This document shows positions 50,795 to 58,518 of a stretch of DNA of 64,000 nt, piece by piece; the first letter of the stretch is position 1; every line of letters starts with the position of its first letter. Source of the DNA: JAJXZP01 sp963787185 (lineage in GTDB: Bacteria; Spirochaetota; Spirochaetia; Treponematales; Rectinemataceae); contig CAWBCC010000012.1 in the NCBI GenBank assembly GCA_963787185.1, positions 124,001 through 188,000 of the forward strand, written 5' to 3'. Under the pieces are notes generated by a model, which was given only the letters and a program-made list of their open reading frames with translations, was not told the DNA's origin and did no database searches. A program made the position numbers and the translations under genes.

Positions 50795-51882
50795 CTACAT
50801 AGTCGTGTGAATAGTCTACACAATTACTGAATCTGTGATATTATGGACTATGGCTGAGATAGATGGCAGGCAATTTGATCGAAGAGCCCTTGATGTCATC
50901 CGAAGGATGGCATTCAATCGAGTGGAATCGGGAGAAGAGGTAAAGACGGTCATGGAAAGCTATGGCCTCTGTAGGACCACTTACTATAAATGGGAAAACA
51001 AGAAAGCAGAACGAGGAGTTGACGATCTTGTTTCCGTGATCCCGCCAGGTCGCAAGGGTCCGTTGACTGAGCGTCAAAAATCGATGATCTTCATGTGGAT
51101 CAATGGCAAGGATCCAAGACAATGGGGATTCGATTTTGGACTCTGGACCCGCAAGATCGTATCAGCACTTGTCCTTGAAAAATTCAAGATTGACATGGGA
51201 CTAACCGCCGTAGGCCGCCTCCTTGCTGAATTGAACATTACGCCACAGAAACCGCTTCGCCGTGCGTATGAGAGGGATCCGGAGGCGGTGAGAATCTGGC
51301 AAGAGAAAACTTATCCCAAGATTAGAAAACGAGCCAAGCGCAGGCATGCTGAGATATTTTTCCTTGACGAGGCGGGGATCAGATCAGACGATCCGCTTGG
51401 AAGAACGTGGGCTCCCCGAGGGCAGACACCTGTTGTTAAGACGAGTGGCCAAAGGCAAGCCGTGAATGTCATCTCCGCAGTCACTCCTCTGGGAGCTTTT
51501 TGGTTCAAGGTCTATACCGGAAGGCTGAACGCCGCCTTGTTCAAAGAATTCCTGCAAGATTTCTTGAAGCATCGCAGGAAGCCCGTGATTTTGATAGTCG
51601 ATGGTCATCCTTCACATAAGGCGAATCTTATTGCGAAATACATCAAGGAACTAAAGGGCAAACTTGAATTGTTCTTCCTTCCGGGTTATTCACCCGATCT
51701 CAATCCTGACGAGTTCGTTTGGAATCATATGAGGAACAAAGGCGTTACCAGGAAGCCACTGCGCAAAAATGAAGCGTTGAGTGAACGAGTCAATGCAGAT
51801 CTTATAGAGATCAAAGAAAGTCCGAAGCTTGTGCGATCATTTTTCCAAGCAAAGAGTGTAGCCTATATTCTTGACTAGGTAG
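50795..51882 (+). mobile_element. IS630-family insertion sequence
   Basis: One complete transposase gene bracketed by short imperfect inverted repeats (CTACATAGTC at the left, GACTAGGTAG at the right, nine of ten matching) and flanked on both sides by TA (50793-50794 and 51883-51884), the target duplicated by IS630/Tc1 elements. Length about 1.09 kb, normal for the family. The exact ends are inferred. Confidence 0.65.
50850..51878 (+). CDS. IS630-family transposase
   Basis: 342-aa DDE transposase. N-terminal helix-turn-helix with VMESYGLCRTTYYKWENKKA; catalytic segments are FFLDEAGIRSDDPLGRTWAP (first Asp), VILIVDGHPSHKANLIAKYI (second Asp) and GYSPDLNPDEFVWNHMRNKG (the final acidic residue). 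It is intact. The ATG at 50850 is preferred over the in-frame GTG at 50835. Composition is more AT-rich than its GC-rich neighbours. Confidence 0.92.
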   Translation: MAEIDGRQFDRRALDVIRRMAFNRVESGEEVKTVMESYGLCRTTYYKWENKKAERGVDDLVSVIPPGRKGPLTERQKSMIFMWINGKDPRQWGFDFGLWTRKIVSALVLEKFKIDMGLTAVGRLLAELNITPQKPLRRAYERDPEAVRIWQEKTYPKIRKRAKRRHAEIFFLDEAGIRSDDPLGRTWAPRGQTPVVKTSGQRQAVNVISAVTPLGAFWFKVYTGRLNAALFKEFLQDFLKHRRKPVILIVDGHPSHKANLIAKYIKELKGKLELFFLPGYSPDLNPDEFVWNHMRNKGVTRKPLRKNEALSERVNADLIEIKESPKLVRSFFQAKSVAYILD

Positions 51883-51884
51883 TA

Positions 51885-52292
51885 AGCCGCTTAACGTAAC
51901 TTTACGTAACGCCGTATTCCTTTCTCTGTTTGATTTTCTATGTCCATGTGCCCATTCGGAACGGCAACTTATGCGAGCGTATAAGCTGCCTGAGCTCATT
52001 GCTGCCGCTTCCGGGTTACACGGCGCTGAAGCGCAGCGATTCTCGGCCCGGATGGAGATGGCAGACATCTTCGGGTCGCCGTGCATCACTGGCGCCGGGA
52101 TGAGACGAATATGATGATCGCCCGCAATGCGGTGGATTGCGAAGGGCTGACGGAGACTCGGGCGCTTGCCACGTCTCCCGACAACGGCTGCGGATGGAAG
52201 CTACCATGGCATAGATCTCCTGCGGGCGCGGGCTTCGAAAGATTCATGACTGCGTTTGACCGAGCAGGCTGACGGCAAGCTCCGAGTTTGTG
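51885..52292. other. Spacer between the IS630 element and the 3.2-kb transposon
   Basis: About 400 bases with no intact gene. A plus-strand frame starting at 51971 (MRAYKLPELIAAASGLHGAE, FSARMEMADIFGSPCITGAG) has some coding character but stops after ~47 codons. It may be a fragment of the gene the mobile elements disrupted. Confidence 0.4.
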
Positions 52293-52298
52293 ATCTCC
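52293..52298. repeat. Left copy of the 6-bp target-site duplication
   Basis: ATCTCC, directly before the left terminal TG of the transposon. The identical hexamer follows the right terminal CA at 55538-55543. Confidence 0.8.
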
Positions 52299-52323
52299 TG
52301 TTCCCCGCCCGTGACTCTTGCCG

Positions 52324-52390
52324 CTTTCTTCCACAACTTGCCAGAGTAGCGTAGCATCCTCCGCCAGGGGAGTTTCCCCCACCGCCGGTC
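52324..52390 (+). repeat. Left-end transposase-binding repeat array
   Basis: At least three inverted copies of the right-end motif: TTCCACAACTTGCCAGAG (around 52340), ATCCTCCGCCAGGG (around 52363) and TTTCCCCCACCGCCGG (around 52384), spaced 23 and 21 bases. They point inward to the genes. Confidence 0.6.
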
Positions 52391-52471
52391 ATGGCTTGGG
52401 CGTGGCGGGGAAAAAGAGCGTGGGCGTTCGCATTCCTTGGCGGGTCTCGAACGCCCACGCTACCAAACTGA

Positions 52472-53170
52472 ACAAGGCAGCGTACCCCTCCCGTCAAAGC
52501 ACTTCAAGACCTTATCGCCCTTGTCAGAGTCGCCGTCGCCCAATGGGGTTGTCCGCTCTGCGGGAAATGCCACGAGCTTGAGTTTCACTCCTACCCACCG
52601 CGCTGGACCAGAGGAAGCGACCATGTGCGGCTGCAGATCAATGTGGTGACGATTCTCTGCCGGGCTTTGATTGGGACGGGACGGCAGTGGACAAAGAGGA
52701 TCTTGCCTGAGCATCTCATTCCGCGAAGCCCCCTGTGGAGCGAGAAGCTCGTGGAGCTTCTTGAAGGGCAACAGGACGCGGATCGCGGATTGGCCGATGT
52801 GGCCTGCGCGGCGCTGGGCTGTGTCGATCCGCGAACGGCCAGGAAGCACATCCGCGCTCTTCGCGCCGCCGCGGCCGCCAAGCTCCCCGCTCTCGCCGAA
52901 CTCGGCGCCGCCGCGCCCGGGACCGGTGGAGGTCCGGACTTTCTTCCCGGCACCAATCCATTCGTGATCCTGCGCCTACTGTGGGACAAATTCCTCCGGG
53001 CCGCCCAGGAACGCTCCGGCTCACTCGTCGCTCTTTCGCTCCGACCGCTTCTCTGGCTCGGACCTGGGTTCGAATCCTTCGGAATTTTCCATCGATCGTG
53101 CATTCCAATCTCTCACTCCGCCGCAGTAAACCCCATGCATCACGACCAAGGAGGTCAGATGCATGGCTGA
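52472..53170 (+). CDS. Zinc-ribbon protein of the transposon (DUF6431-like), possibly broken at its 5' end
   Basis: The frame is open from 52472 to 53170 and looks coding from the first codons (KALQDLIALVRVAVAQWGCP, a CPLCGKC zinc ribbon at about 52550, then WTKRILPEHLIPRSPLWSEK, LVELLEG, VDPRTARKHIRALRAAAAAK). The nearest canonical start is a GTG at 52625, downstream of the zinc ribbon, so the real start is lost or non-canonical. Proteins of this kind recur beside transposase-ATPase pairs like the following two genes. Its end overlaps the transposase start by eight bases. Confidence 0.5.
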   Translation, partial: TRQRTPPVKALQDLIALVRVAVAQWGCPLCGKCHELEFHSYPPRWTRGSDHVRLQINVVTILCRALIGTGRQWTKRILPEHLIPRSPLWSEKLVELLEGQQDADRGLADVACAALGCVDPRTARKHIRALRAAAAAKLPALAELGAAAPGTGGGPDFLPGTNPFVILRLLWDKFLRAAQERSGSLVALSLRPLLWLGPGFESFGIFHRSCIPISHSAAVNPMHHDQGGQMHG

Positions 53171-54539
53171 AACCGACTGGCAGAGCCTTTCGGACACCCG
53201 GTTCGAGAAAAACTCCACCATCCTCGAGCTCGTCGAGTTGCTCGTCGATGAATCTCTGTCCCTGAAGGAACGCAAGGATCTCCGGGACGAATACCGTTCC
53301 CGCTACTGCGTCTCGGATCGGACGATCCGCAACTACCTCGCCCGCTACAGGGACGGCGGCGCACAGGCCTTCCTTACGCCGATCGTTCGCCAACCTTCCC
53401 CGAGGATTCGCGACAAGGAGCTCGCAAACGCGATCCTTGAGCTCGTCAAGGAACGGCCCACCCGAACCGTTCCAAAGCTCCGGAAGCTTCTTGTCGTCGA
53501 TGCGCGATTTGCGAATGGCATTGGAAAGGTATCCGATCGCTCGATCTACCGCTTTCTCCTCGAACAGGGCCTGTCCCAGAAGGAACGGTACCGGCTTCTC
53601 TCTGAAGATGGTCGTATGTCCTATCATCGCTTTCAGGCCGCGCGTCCCCTCGACCTCGTGCAGGGCGACGCCCGCGACGGCATCTGGCTCGACACGAAGG
53701 ACGGCAAGAAGAAGACCTACCTCTTCGTCTGGATCGACGATTACTCCCGCAAGATCCTATCAGGTAGGTATTACTTCGACGAAAAGCTTCCCCGCATGGA
53801 GGATACCTTCAAGCGCATGGTCTTGCGCTGGGGCATACCTATCAAGGGATATCTCGATAATGGGGCTGTGTACGTGGCCAAGCAGTTCGCCTGGATACTC
53901 GCGCAGCTGGGGACGACCAAGCTCCACCACAAACCCTACCAGGCCTATTGCAAGGGCAAGGTCGAAGCCCTCAACAAGATCATCAAGAACGATTTCCAGG
54001 GCGAAGCACAGCGCGCCGGATTTCAGACCCTCGAAGAGCTCAACTCCGCTTTCACGGCGTGGACCGATATCGAGTACAACGTCCGCATTCATTCTCAAAC
54101 AGGAGAGGCTCCCGACAAGCGCTTCGCCGACGCCCTCCACGCCGATATCCGACGCGTCGCCGACATCGCTTGGTTTGAAGCCCTCTTTCTCATGCGCGTG
54201 AACCGCACCGTCACCAAGTACGGCAAGATCAAGCTCGAGTCCAACGAGTACCCCGTCACGAGCGCGCCCTACGGAACCGTCGTCGAAGCCCGCTACGATC
54301 CTTTTGACCTTTCCCGCGTTTTCATCTTCAAGGACAAAGCCTGTGTCGAAACGACCTCGGTCTCGAAGCTCGTCAACAGAACCGCCACAACCCCCGAGGA
54401 ATCGAAGGCCACCCCGACCGAGGTCAGCGCCCACGCCTCGAACTATTTCCAAGTCCTCCGAGAACAGCACGCCACGATGCTGGCCCAGAACCTCTCCCCC
54501 GTTGCCTATTCCAAGCTCTCATCCAAGGATGCCCCATGA
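53163..54539 (+). CDS. DDE transposase (integrase-core type with Mu-like C-terminal domain)
   Basis: 458 aa. The N-terminal ~145 residues are helix-turn-helices. The rve-type core carries D169 (LVQGDARDG), D232 (KGYLDNGAVYVAK) and E268 (CKGKVEALNKII), spaced 62 and 35 residues, i.e. DD35E. A C-terminal beta-barrel (VTSAPYGTVVEARYDPFDLS, VFIFKDKACVETTSVSKL) matches the Mu/TniA-type transposase C domain. AGGAGG eight bases before the ATG. Its stop overlaps the ATPase start (ATGA). Confidence 0.92.
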   Translation: MAETDWQSLSDTRFEKNSTILELVELLVDESLSLKERKDLRDEYRSRYCVSDRTIRNYLARYRDGGAQAFLTPIVRQPSPRIRDKELANAILELVKERPTRTVPKLRKLLVVDARFANGIGKVSDRSIYRFLLEQGLSQKERYRLLSEDGRMSYHRFQAARPLDLVQGDARDGIWLDTKDGKKKTYLFVWIDDYSRKILSGRYYFDEKLPRMEDTFKRMVLRWGIPIKGYLDNGAVYVAKQFAWILAQLGTTKLHHKPYQAYCKGKVEALNKIIKNDFQGEAQRAGFQTLEELNSAFTAWTDIEYNVRIHSQTGEAPDKRFADALHADIRRVADIAWFEALFLMRVNRTVTKYGKIKLESNEYPVTSAPYGTVVEARYDPFDLSRVFIFKDKACVETTSVSKLVNRTATTPEESKATPTEVSAHASNYFQVLREQHATMLAQNLSPVAYSKLSSKDAP

Positions 54540-55333
54540 CCACCACGAGTTCCCATCCCGTTATGAACTTCTACGGCTTCGTACGCATGCCCTTCGACAA
54601 GGATTTCGAAAGCTCGGATGCGTTCCCCTCTCCATCGCTTGCCAACGCCGTCGCCATGCTCGGCCTCGGCGTCGAGTCCGAGGATATTCTCCTCGTCTCG
54701 GGCCCCATCGGATCGGGCAAGTCCGTGGCGCTCAGGTCCTTCATCTCGGCCCTCGATACCAATCGTTTCTCTCCGATCTACCTCCGCGGACTCGGCCTCT
54801 CTGCCGCCGACCTCGTCAAGTCGATCCTGCTCTCGCTCCTCGTGGAGCCGCCCTATAATTACGCCAAGGCCCGCGCCCTCTATTTCAAGTCAGTCGCCGA
54901 GCAGCCTCGAAAGCCCGTGGTCGCAATCGATGACGCACAGGACATGACGGAGTCCGCTCTCCTCTCCGTAAAGAACCTCGTCAATTTCGATTCCGATTCG
55001 AAATCGAAGATCACCTTCGTCCTCTGCGGCCAGCCCGAGCTCAAGGAGACCTTGCGCTACTCACGCCTCGCGTCGGTCCATCAGCGAATCCGCCACTGGG
55101 TCGAGTTCTCGGGCCTCTCGCTCAAGGACACCTGCGAGTACGTCGACCATGCCATCGTTCGCGCCGGCAGGCCCACGCCGGTCTTTTCTGATGGCGCCAA
55201 AGCGGAAATCCACAAGCGCTCCCTTGGTATCCCGCGGCGAATCAACCGCGTATGCCTTCTCACCCTTTTCGAAGGCGCAGCGCAGGGCCGCTCGATCATC
55301 GATGAGGCCAATATTATCTCTGATGAGGCGTAG
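54536..55333 (+). CDS. AAA ATPase of the transposon (ExeA/TniB-like)
   Basis: 265-aa AAA protein with Walker A GPIGSGKS (residues 56-63), Walker B PVVAIDDAQ (127-134), sensor and arginine motifs VLCGQPELKETL and QRIRHWVEFSGLSL. Resembles the ExeA/TniB/MuB-like partners that stimulate the transposase and influence target choice. Translationally coupled to the transposase gene. Confidence 0.9.
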   Translation: MTTTSSHPVMNFYGFVRMPFDKDFESSDAFPSPSLANAVAMLGLGVESEDILLVSGPIGSGKSVALRSFISALDTNRFSPIYLRGLGLSAADLVKSILLSLLVEPPYNYAKARALYFKSVAEQPRKPVVAIDDAQDMTESALLSVKNLVNFDSDSKSKITFVLCGQPELKETLRYSRLASVHQRIRHWVEFSGLSLKDTCEYVDHAIVRAGRPTPVFSDGAKAEIHKRSLGIPRRINRVCLLTLFEGAAQGRSIIDEANIISDEA

Positions 55334-55386
55334 CGCCATTGCTTCAGGTTACGCGGCATGCCGGGCGGCGACGCTCGGCATTGCCG

Positions 55387-55537
55387 TTGGCGAACGATGA
55401 CATGCCAGCTCGGCGAGGCGTGGAGGATGAGCTTGGCGGAGAGTGGAAGACTCTATTGGCAAAGAGCGGAACACAAGGCTGGCGAGGAGTGGAAAGGCCG
55501 ATTGGCAAGGAGTGGAAAGATTGGCGGGCGGGGAACA
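55387..55537 (+). repeat. Right-end transposase-binding repeat array
   Basis: About seven degenerate copies of TTGGCNAGGAGTGGAA start near 55387, 55409, 55431, 55455, 55479, 55501 and 55520; the last runs into the terminal inverted repeat. Spacing is 19-24 bases, roughly two helical turns, so bound subunits would lie on one face of the DNA. Confidence 0.75.
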
Positions 55538-55543
55538 ATCTCC
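55538..55543. repeat. Right copy of the 6-bp target-site duplication
   Basis: ATCTCC directly after the right terminal CA, identical to 52293-52298. Confidence 0.8.
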
Positions 55544-55795
55544 CTGCTGATTCCGAGTGTAGATACGTTGAAATCCGCTGTCAAGTTTCCTTTGCACCCT
55601 GGAGTCTGCTTGACTGCGGAGGGGGAGGCTCTGGAATTGGACCGGGAAAAAAGGAGGCCGCGAAAATTCTCGGGGAATCGGCGGGCGCATTCGTTTGAGA
55701 CTGTCGTGCAATTGCGGATTGAAGGCCGGGGAACGGGGGAGCGCAGCGGCAAGGCGCCGCGCCCCAATTTTTTCAAATCCTCTTCGCTGCGGGTT

Positions 55796-56197
55796 TCAGG
55801 CGGTAGCCACCAGGACGGCCAGCTTGGCCTGGACTTTGGCTTCCTTCGCCTTCAGCTTCTTCTCCGTCTCGACCTTTTCGATTGCGGCATCGAGGGTCCT
55901 CATGGCCGCTTTCTTGGCCTTTGCGGTTTCGGCCACCTTGGCCTTGAGCGCCTCCAGCTCCAGCGTCGCCTTCTCCGCGTTCGCCAAGGCGGCCTGCGCG
56001 GGCTTGATATTGAGATCGGCCTGTGCGGCCTTGCCCAGCCAGTTCTTCGTCGACACCAGCTTGCCCGAAATTCCCTTCCTCATTGCGATACCCTCCCCTT
56101 CGGTGAATAAAGTGCGTTCTTCCGTGGCCACCGCCACTGGACTTTCCTTGATCATTACGCCGCGCGTTCTCCCGGAATCGTTTGTCGCCACACTCAT
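55796..56197 (-). CDS. Small coiled-coil protein of unknown function
   Basis: 133 aa, last of a three-gene operon. The N-terminal ~55 residues are mixed (GISGKLVSTKNWLGKAAQAD), the C-terminal ~75 are Ala/Lys/Glu-rich with heptad spacing (LANAEKATLELEALKAKVAE, AAIEKVETEKKLKAKEAKVQ), a clear coiled coil. No membrane segment or catalytic motif. AGGAGG lies ten bases before the ATG. It starts two bases after the upstream gene's stop, so expression is linked. Not recognised. Confidence 0.65.
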   Translation of the reverse strand: MSVATNDSGRTRGVMIKESPVAVATEERTLFTEGEGIAMRKGISGKLVSTKNWLGKAAQADLNIKPAQAALANAEKATLELEALKAKVAETAKAKKAAMRTLDAAIEKVETEKKLKAKEAKVQAKLAVLVATA

Positions 56198-56199
56198 CG

Positions 56200-56478
56200 C
56201 TATGACTCCTCCTTCCCTCGTCTACTCCCTTTTCGGCTGCTTTGTCCCGATCGGACTTTTTCCGGCCTCGCGTTTTGGATTTCAACCGCAGTCTCGATGA
56301 AGAACTCATCGAGCGCCTCGTTCAGCACGTCCGTCACCGTTATCGCGGGACGACTGCGGTCGGGGCGATCGTTCTGCGATTTTATGTAAGCGTTCAGCCT
56401 CGTGCTGTTAAGGGGGGCGATCTCGACGTTTATTTTCTTCGAGTCGTCCTTCTCAACCTTGGCTGTTTTCTTTGGCAT
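56200..56478 (-). CDS. Ribbon-helix-helix-like small protein (second of pair)
   Basis: 92 aa. Pattern matches RHH: a beta strand KKINVEIAPL, helix A NSTRLNAYIKSQND, turn with an insertion (RPDRSRPAI), helix B TVTDVLNEALDEFFIET, then a Lys/Arg/Ser-rich tail (SSRKGSRRGKEES). The ATG at 56478 has GAGG nine bases upstream and lies within the end of the upstream gene, so coupling is likely. Probably a DNA-binding regulator or segregation-like factor; partner of the RHH gene upstream. Confidence 0.6.
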   Translation of the reverse strand: MPKKTAKVEKDDSKKINVEIAPLNSTRLNAYIKSQNDRPDRSRPAITVTDVLNEALDEFFIETAVEIQNARPEKVRSGQSSRKGSRRGKEES

Positions 56479-56692
56479 TGTTCGTATCCTCAGGTTGGGT
56501 CGGTGCATCGAAGTGCCGCGAGAGCCACCGGTCCAGAGCCTTATTGACGATGTCGCCGGTTTTCCATTTGGGTGTCACCCTCGAAGGATCTGAATTGTAC
56601 CACTCCATATAGACCTCTAAGCGGTGCCGGTTCGCCGGCGAGAGTTCGAAATGTTGTTTACGGCCTTTAACCTTTGCGCTTCCACTCATCAT
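56453..56692 (-). CDS. Ribbon-helix-helix-like small protein (first of pair)
   Basis: 79 aa. Predicted strand KQHFELSPANR, helix A HRLEVYMEWYNSDP, helix B KTGDIVNKALDRWLSRHF, an RHH layout parallel to that of the next gene. Two adjacent Met codons make the exact start uncertain by one residue. A consensus promoter overlapped by a perfect palindrome lies just upstream, consistent with autoregulation by an RHH protein. Not an identified family. Confidence 0.6.
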   Translation of the reverse strand: MMSGSAKVKGRKQHFELSPANRHRLEVYMEWYNSDPSRVTPKWKTGDIVNKALDRWLSRHFDAPTQPEDTNNAKENSQG

Positions 56693-56705
56693 TCAACCTA
56701 ATGAG

Positions 56706-56761
56706 GATATATGCAAATTATGCTTCATTGTCAAGCTGACAATGCACCAAAAAGATGCATT
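56706..56761 (-). promoter_or_regulatory. Promoter and two palindromic operators of the RHH operon
   Basis: Minus strand perfect TTGACA (56729-56734), 17-base spacer, TATATC (56706-56711). TTGTCA-AGC-TGACAA (56728-56742) is a perfect palindrome covering the -35 box, and AATGCA / TGCATT (56741-56746, 56756-56761) forms a second inverted repeat immediately upstream. Confidence 0.65.
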
Positions 56762-57096
56762 ATCAAATTATATCTCACCGAAGACGACATTGGTTAGGCC
56801 AGTGTTTTCCGGATATTCGTTAAATGTAAAAGTTTGGTTAATTGGATATTGACTCCTTTTCGAGGTCGACCATTGAAAAGTTATTCGACCTAAGAAAAGG
56901 CTGCGCCCGACTTCAGGGCGGCTGTTCTTTCTGCATTGCCTCCCTATATAATAGAGGGCATCTCGTTCATAGCAGACATCGCGACGATAGTGGTATTGCG
57001 GCGATAGTCCCATCGCGACGATAGTCGCGGTTGAAATCTTCGAGTATTTCAACCGCCGGCTGGGGCTGGGATGAGATCGAAAGGAGGAGTGAAGCC
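56762..57096. other. Spacer with a short imperfect repeat
   Basis: 335 bases, AT-rich at its left end, with no gene. Variants of ATCGCGACGATAGT recur around 56979 and 57013, with an intermediate GCGGCGATAGT between, about 17 bases apart. Function unknown. Confidence 0.5.
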
Positions 57097-57288
57097 ATGA
57101 AATGTGCGACCTGCACGTATGAGGGTGATTTTATTCCGATCGCTTCGGGCCCGATGATGACCGATCGCAGTCAGAAAGTATTCGATGTATCGATGGGCGC
57201 CGATCCGGCCCCGGGAAAACTCAATCCTCTGGCCGTTTGGGCCTGCCCTCAATGCGGTGTCGTTCAACTGGAAAGGACGCGGGAGTAG
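57097..57288 (+). CDS. Small zinc-ribbon protein of unknown function
   Basis: 63 aa starting MKCATCTYEGDFIPIASGPM and ending LAVWACPQCGVVQLERTRE. Two CxxC pairs (Cys3/Cys6 and a CPQC near residue 50) would bind one zinc. AGGAGG nine bases before the ATG strongly supports translation. A stand-alone rubredoxin-like or zinc-ribbon protein; role unknown. Confidence 0.7.
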   Translation: MKCATCTYEGDFIPIASGPMMTDRSQKVFDVSMGADPAPGKLNPLAVWACPQCGVVQLERTRE

Positions 57289-57529
57289 CAAGGCGCTGCC
57301 GCCTCTATTGCGCAGCCGTTGGTTTGATGCTCAAATTCGAGCGAGAGGGATGCTTGCGAACCGTTTGATGCAGGAACCTCTCCCCTGCCGTTCGCATCGG
57401 CGGCTTCACTCGGCAGTATGGGTTTCCGGCGATTCCGTGGCGGCTTGGGGAGCGACGACCGCCCCGGGATACGAGTTCTTCCAGCTCTCGGATATCTCCA
57501 TCGTCGAACTCCTCTCCTCCCGAGTCGTA

Positions 57530-58516
57530 TCAAAGCCAACCGAGTTTCGAGAACGGCTCGAGGGCCTTGGTCTTCACCTTCACCTCGACGGACAAGCCCG
57601 GGATGAGGGAGATCTGGCCCTTGTCGATGGAGATGCGCACGGGGACTCTCTGGGTCGTCTTGGTGAAGTCGCCGATGGAGAAGGGCGGCGTGACGATGCC
57701 CGCCCCGATGAGCTCGACCCTGCCGCTGAAGGTCCGACCCCCGAAGGCGTCCACCGTGACCTCGACGGGCGCGCCTATCTCGATCCTGCCAATCTTCGTC
57801 TCCTCGAAGTTGGCCGTGATCCAGAGCCTGTCCAGATCGTTGATCGTGTAGATGGTCTGCCCCGGCTGGACGACGTCGCCCGGCATCATGAGCTTCCTGG
57901 CTACGACTCCGTCGATCGGGGAGTCTATTTTCGTGTTGAGCAGCTGGTTTTCTATGACGCCGAGCTGGGCGCCGGCGGTGTCGACCTGGGCGAGGGCGAT
58001 GTCGTACTGGGCCTGGGCGGCCTCGAGCGCATTGACGGCGTGGTCGTTCTGCTCCTTGGTCATCGCGCCGGTGCCGAAGAGTATGCGCGCCCTGTCGGCG
58101 TCGCTCTGCGCCCGGTCGAGGTTGATCTTGGAGAGCGCGACGTTGCGTTTTGCGTAATCGAGGGAGGCGGAGGCCTGAGCCTCCTGAGCGTGCAGGTCCG
58201 TGTCGTCGAGGACGACGAGGAGGCGCCCGGTCTCCACCTTGTCGCCCTCCTCGGCCAGGAGACCGGATATGCGGCCGAGCATCTTGGAGCTGACGTCGAC
58301 ATGGTCTCCGTCGATCGCCGCGTCGTCGGTGCTCACGTAATTGATCGTGTCGACGAGCCAGCGCAGGCCGAGCACGAGTCCCACGCCGGCGAGCACGATC
58401 AGTATCACCGTGCCGAAGACGACCGGCCCCTTCCTCGCCTTTTTGCCGGCATCGGGCGCTCCGCCCTTGGCTCCCTGCGGCGCGGAGCCCTTGCCCGTCC
58501 TGTTCGTATCGCTCAT
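57530..58516 (-). CDS. HlyD/EmrA-type membrane fusion protein
   Basis: 328-aa periplasmic adaptor of an efflux pump. Cytoplasmic Gly/Lys-rich N-terminus, one membrane anchor (about 31-54, VVFGTVILIVLAGVGLVLGL), lipoyl halves (DGDHVDVSSKMLGRISGLLA and SPIDGVVARKLMMPGDVVQP) bracketing a coiled-coil hairpin (about 105-175), and a beta-barrel (LWITANFEETKIGRIEIGAP). The ATG at 58516 has AAGGGG upstream, two bases after the ABC gene's stop. Longer in-frame reading upstream lies inside the ABC gene. With the ABC and TolC genes it forms a tripartite exporter. Confidence 0.92.
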   Translation of the reverse strand: MSDTNRTGKGSAPQGAKGGAPDAGKKARKGPVVFGTVILIVLAGVGLVLGLRWLVDTINYVSTDDAAIDGDHVDVSSKMLGRISGLLAEEGDKVETGRLLVVLDDTDLHAQEAQASASLDYAKRNVALSKINLDRAQSDADRARILFGTGAMTKEQNDHAVNALEAAQAQYDIALAQVDTAGAQLGVIENQLLNTKIDSPIDGVVARKLMMPGDVVQPGQTIYTINDLDRLWITANFEETKIGRIEIGAPVEVTVDAFGGRTFSGRVELIGAGIVTPPFSIGDFTKTTQRVPVRISIDKGQISLIPGLSVEVKVKTKALEPFSKLGWL

Positions 58517-58518
58517 CG

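Larger units (their letters stand above)
52299..55537 (+). mobile_element. 3.2-kb Mu/Tn7-like transposon with DDE transposase and AAA ATPase
   Basis: Ends are a perfect 13-bp inverted repeat, TGTTCCCCGCCCG (52299-52311) and its complement (55525-55537), with TG...CA termini and ATCTCC duplicated outside both. Inside each end are subterminal repeats related to TTGGCNAGGAGTGGAA, about seven on the right and at least three inverted on the left, spaced 19-24 bases. The element carries a zinc-ribbon protein gene, a DD35E transposase and a TniB/ExeA-like ATPase, the typical core of transposons that pick targets through an ATPase. Confidence 0.85.

Noticed and set aside
52081..52272. Small plus-strand frame between IS630 and the transposon as a gene
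   Set aside because: No ribosome site, no family similarity, weak coding bias; treated as non-coding spacer.
53060..53085. tRNA-like GGTTCGAATCC inside the transposon
   Set aside because: It lies within a coding frame and has no matching stems.
55387..55537. Regular 22-24-bp repeats, CRISPR-like at first glance
   Set aside because: Units are contiguous and degenerate without unique spacers, there are no cas genes, and they run into a transposon terminus; they are transposase-binding sites.
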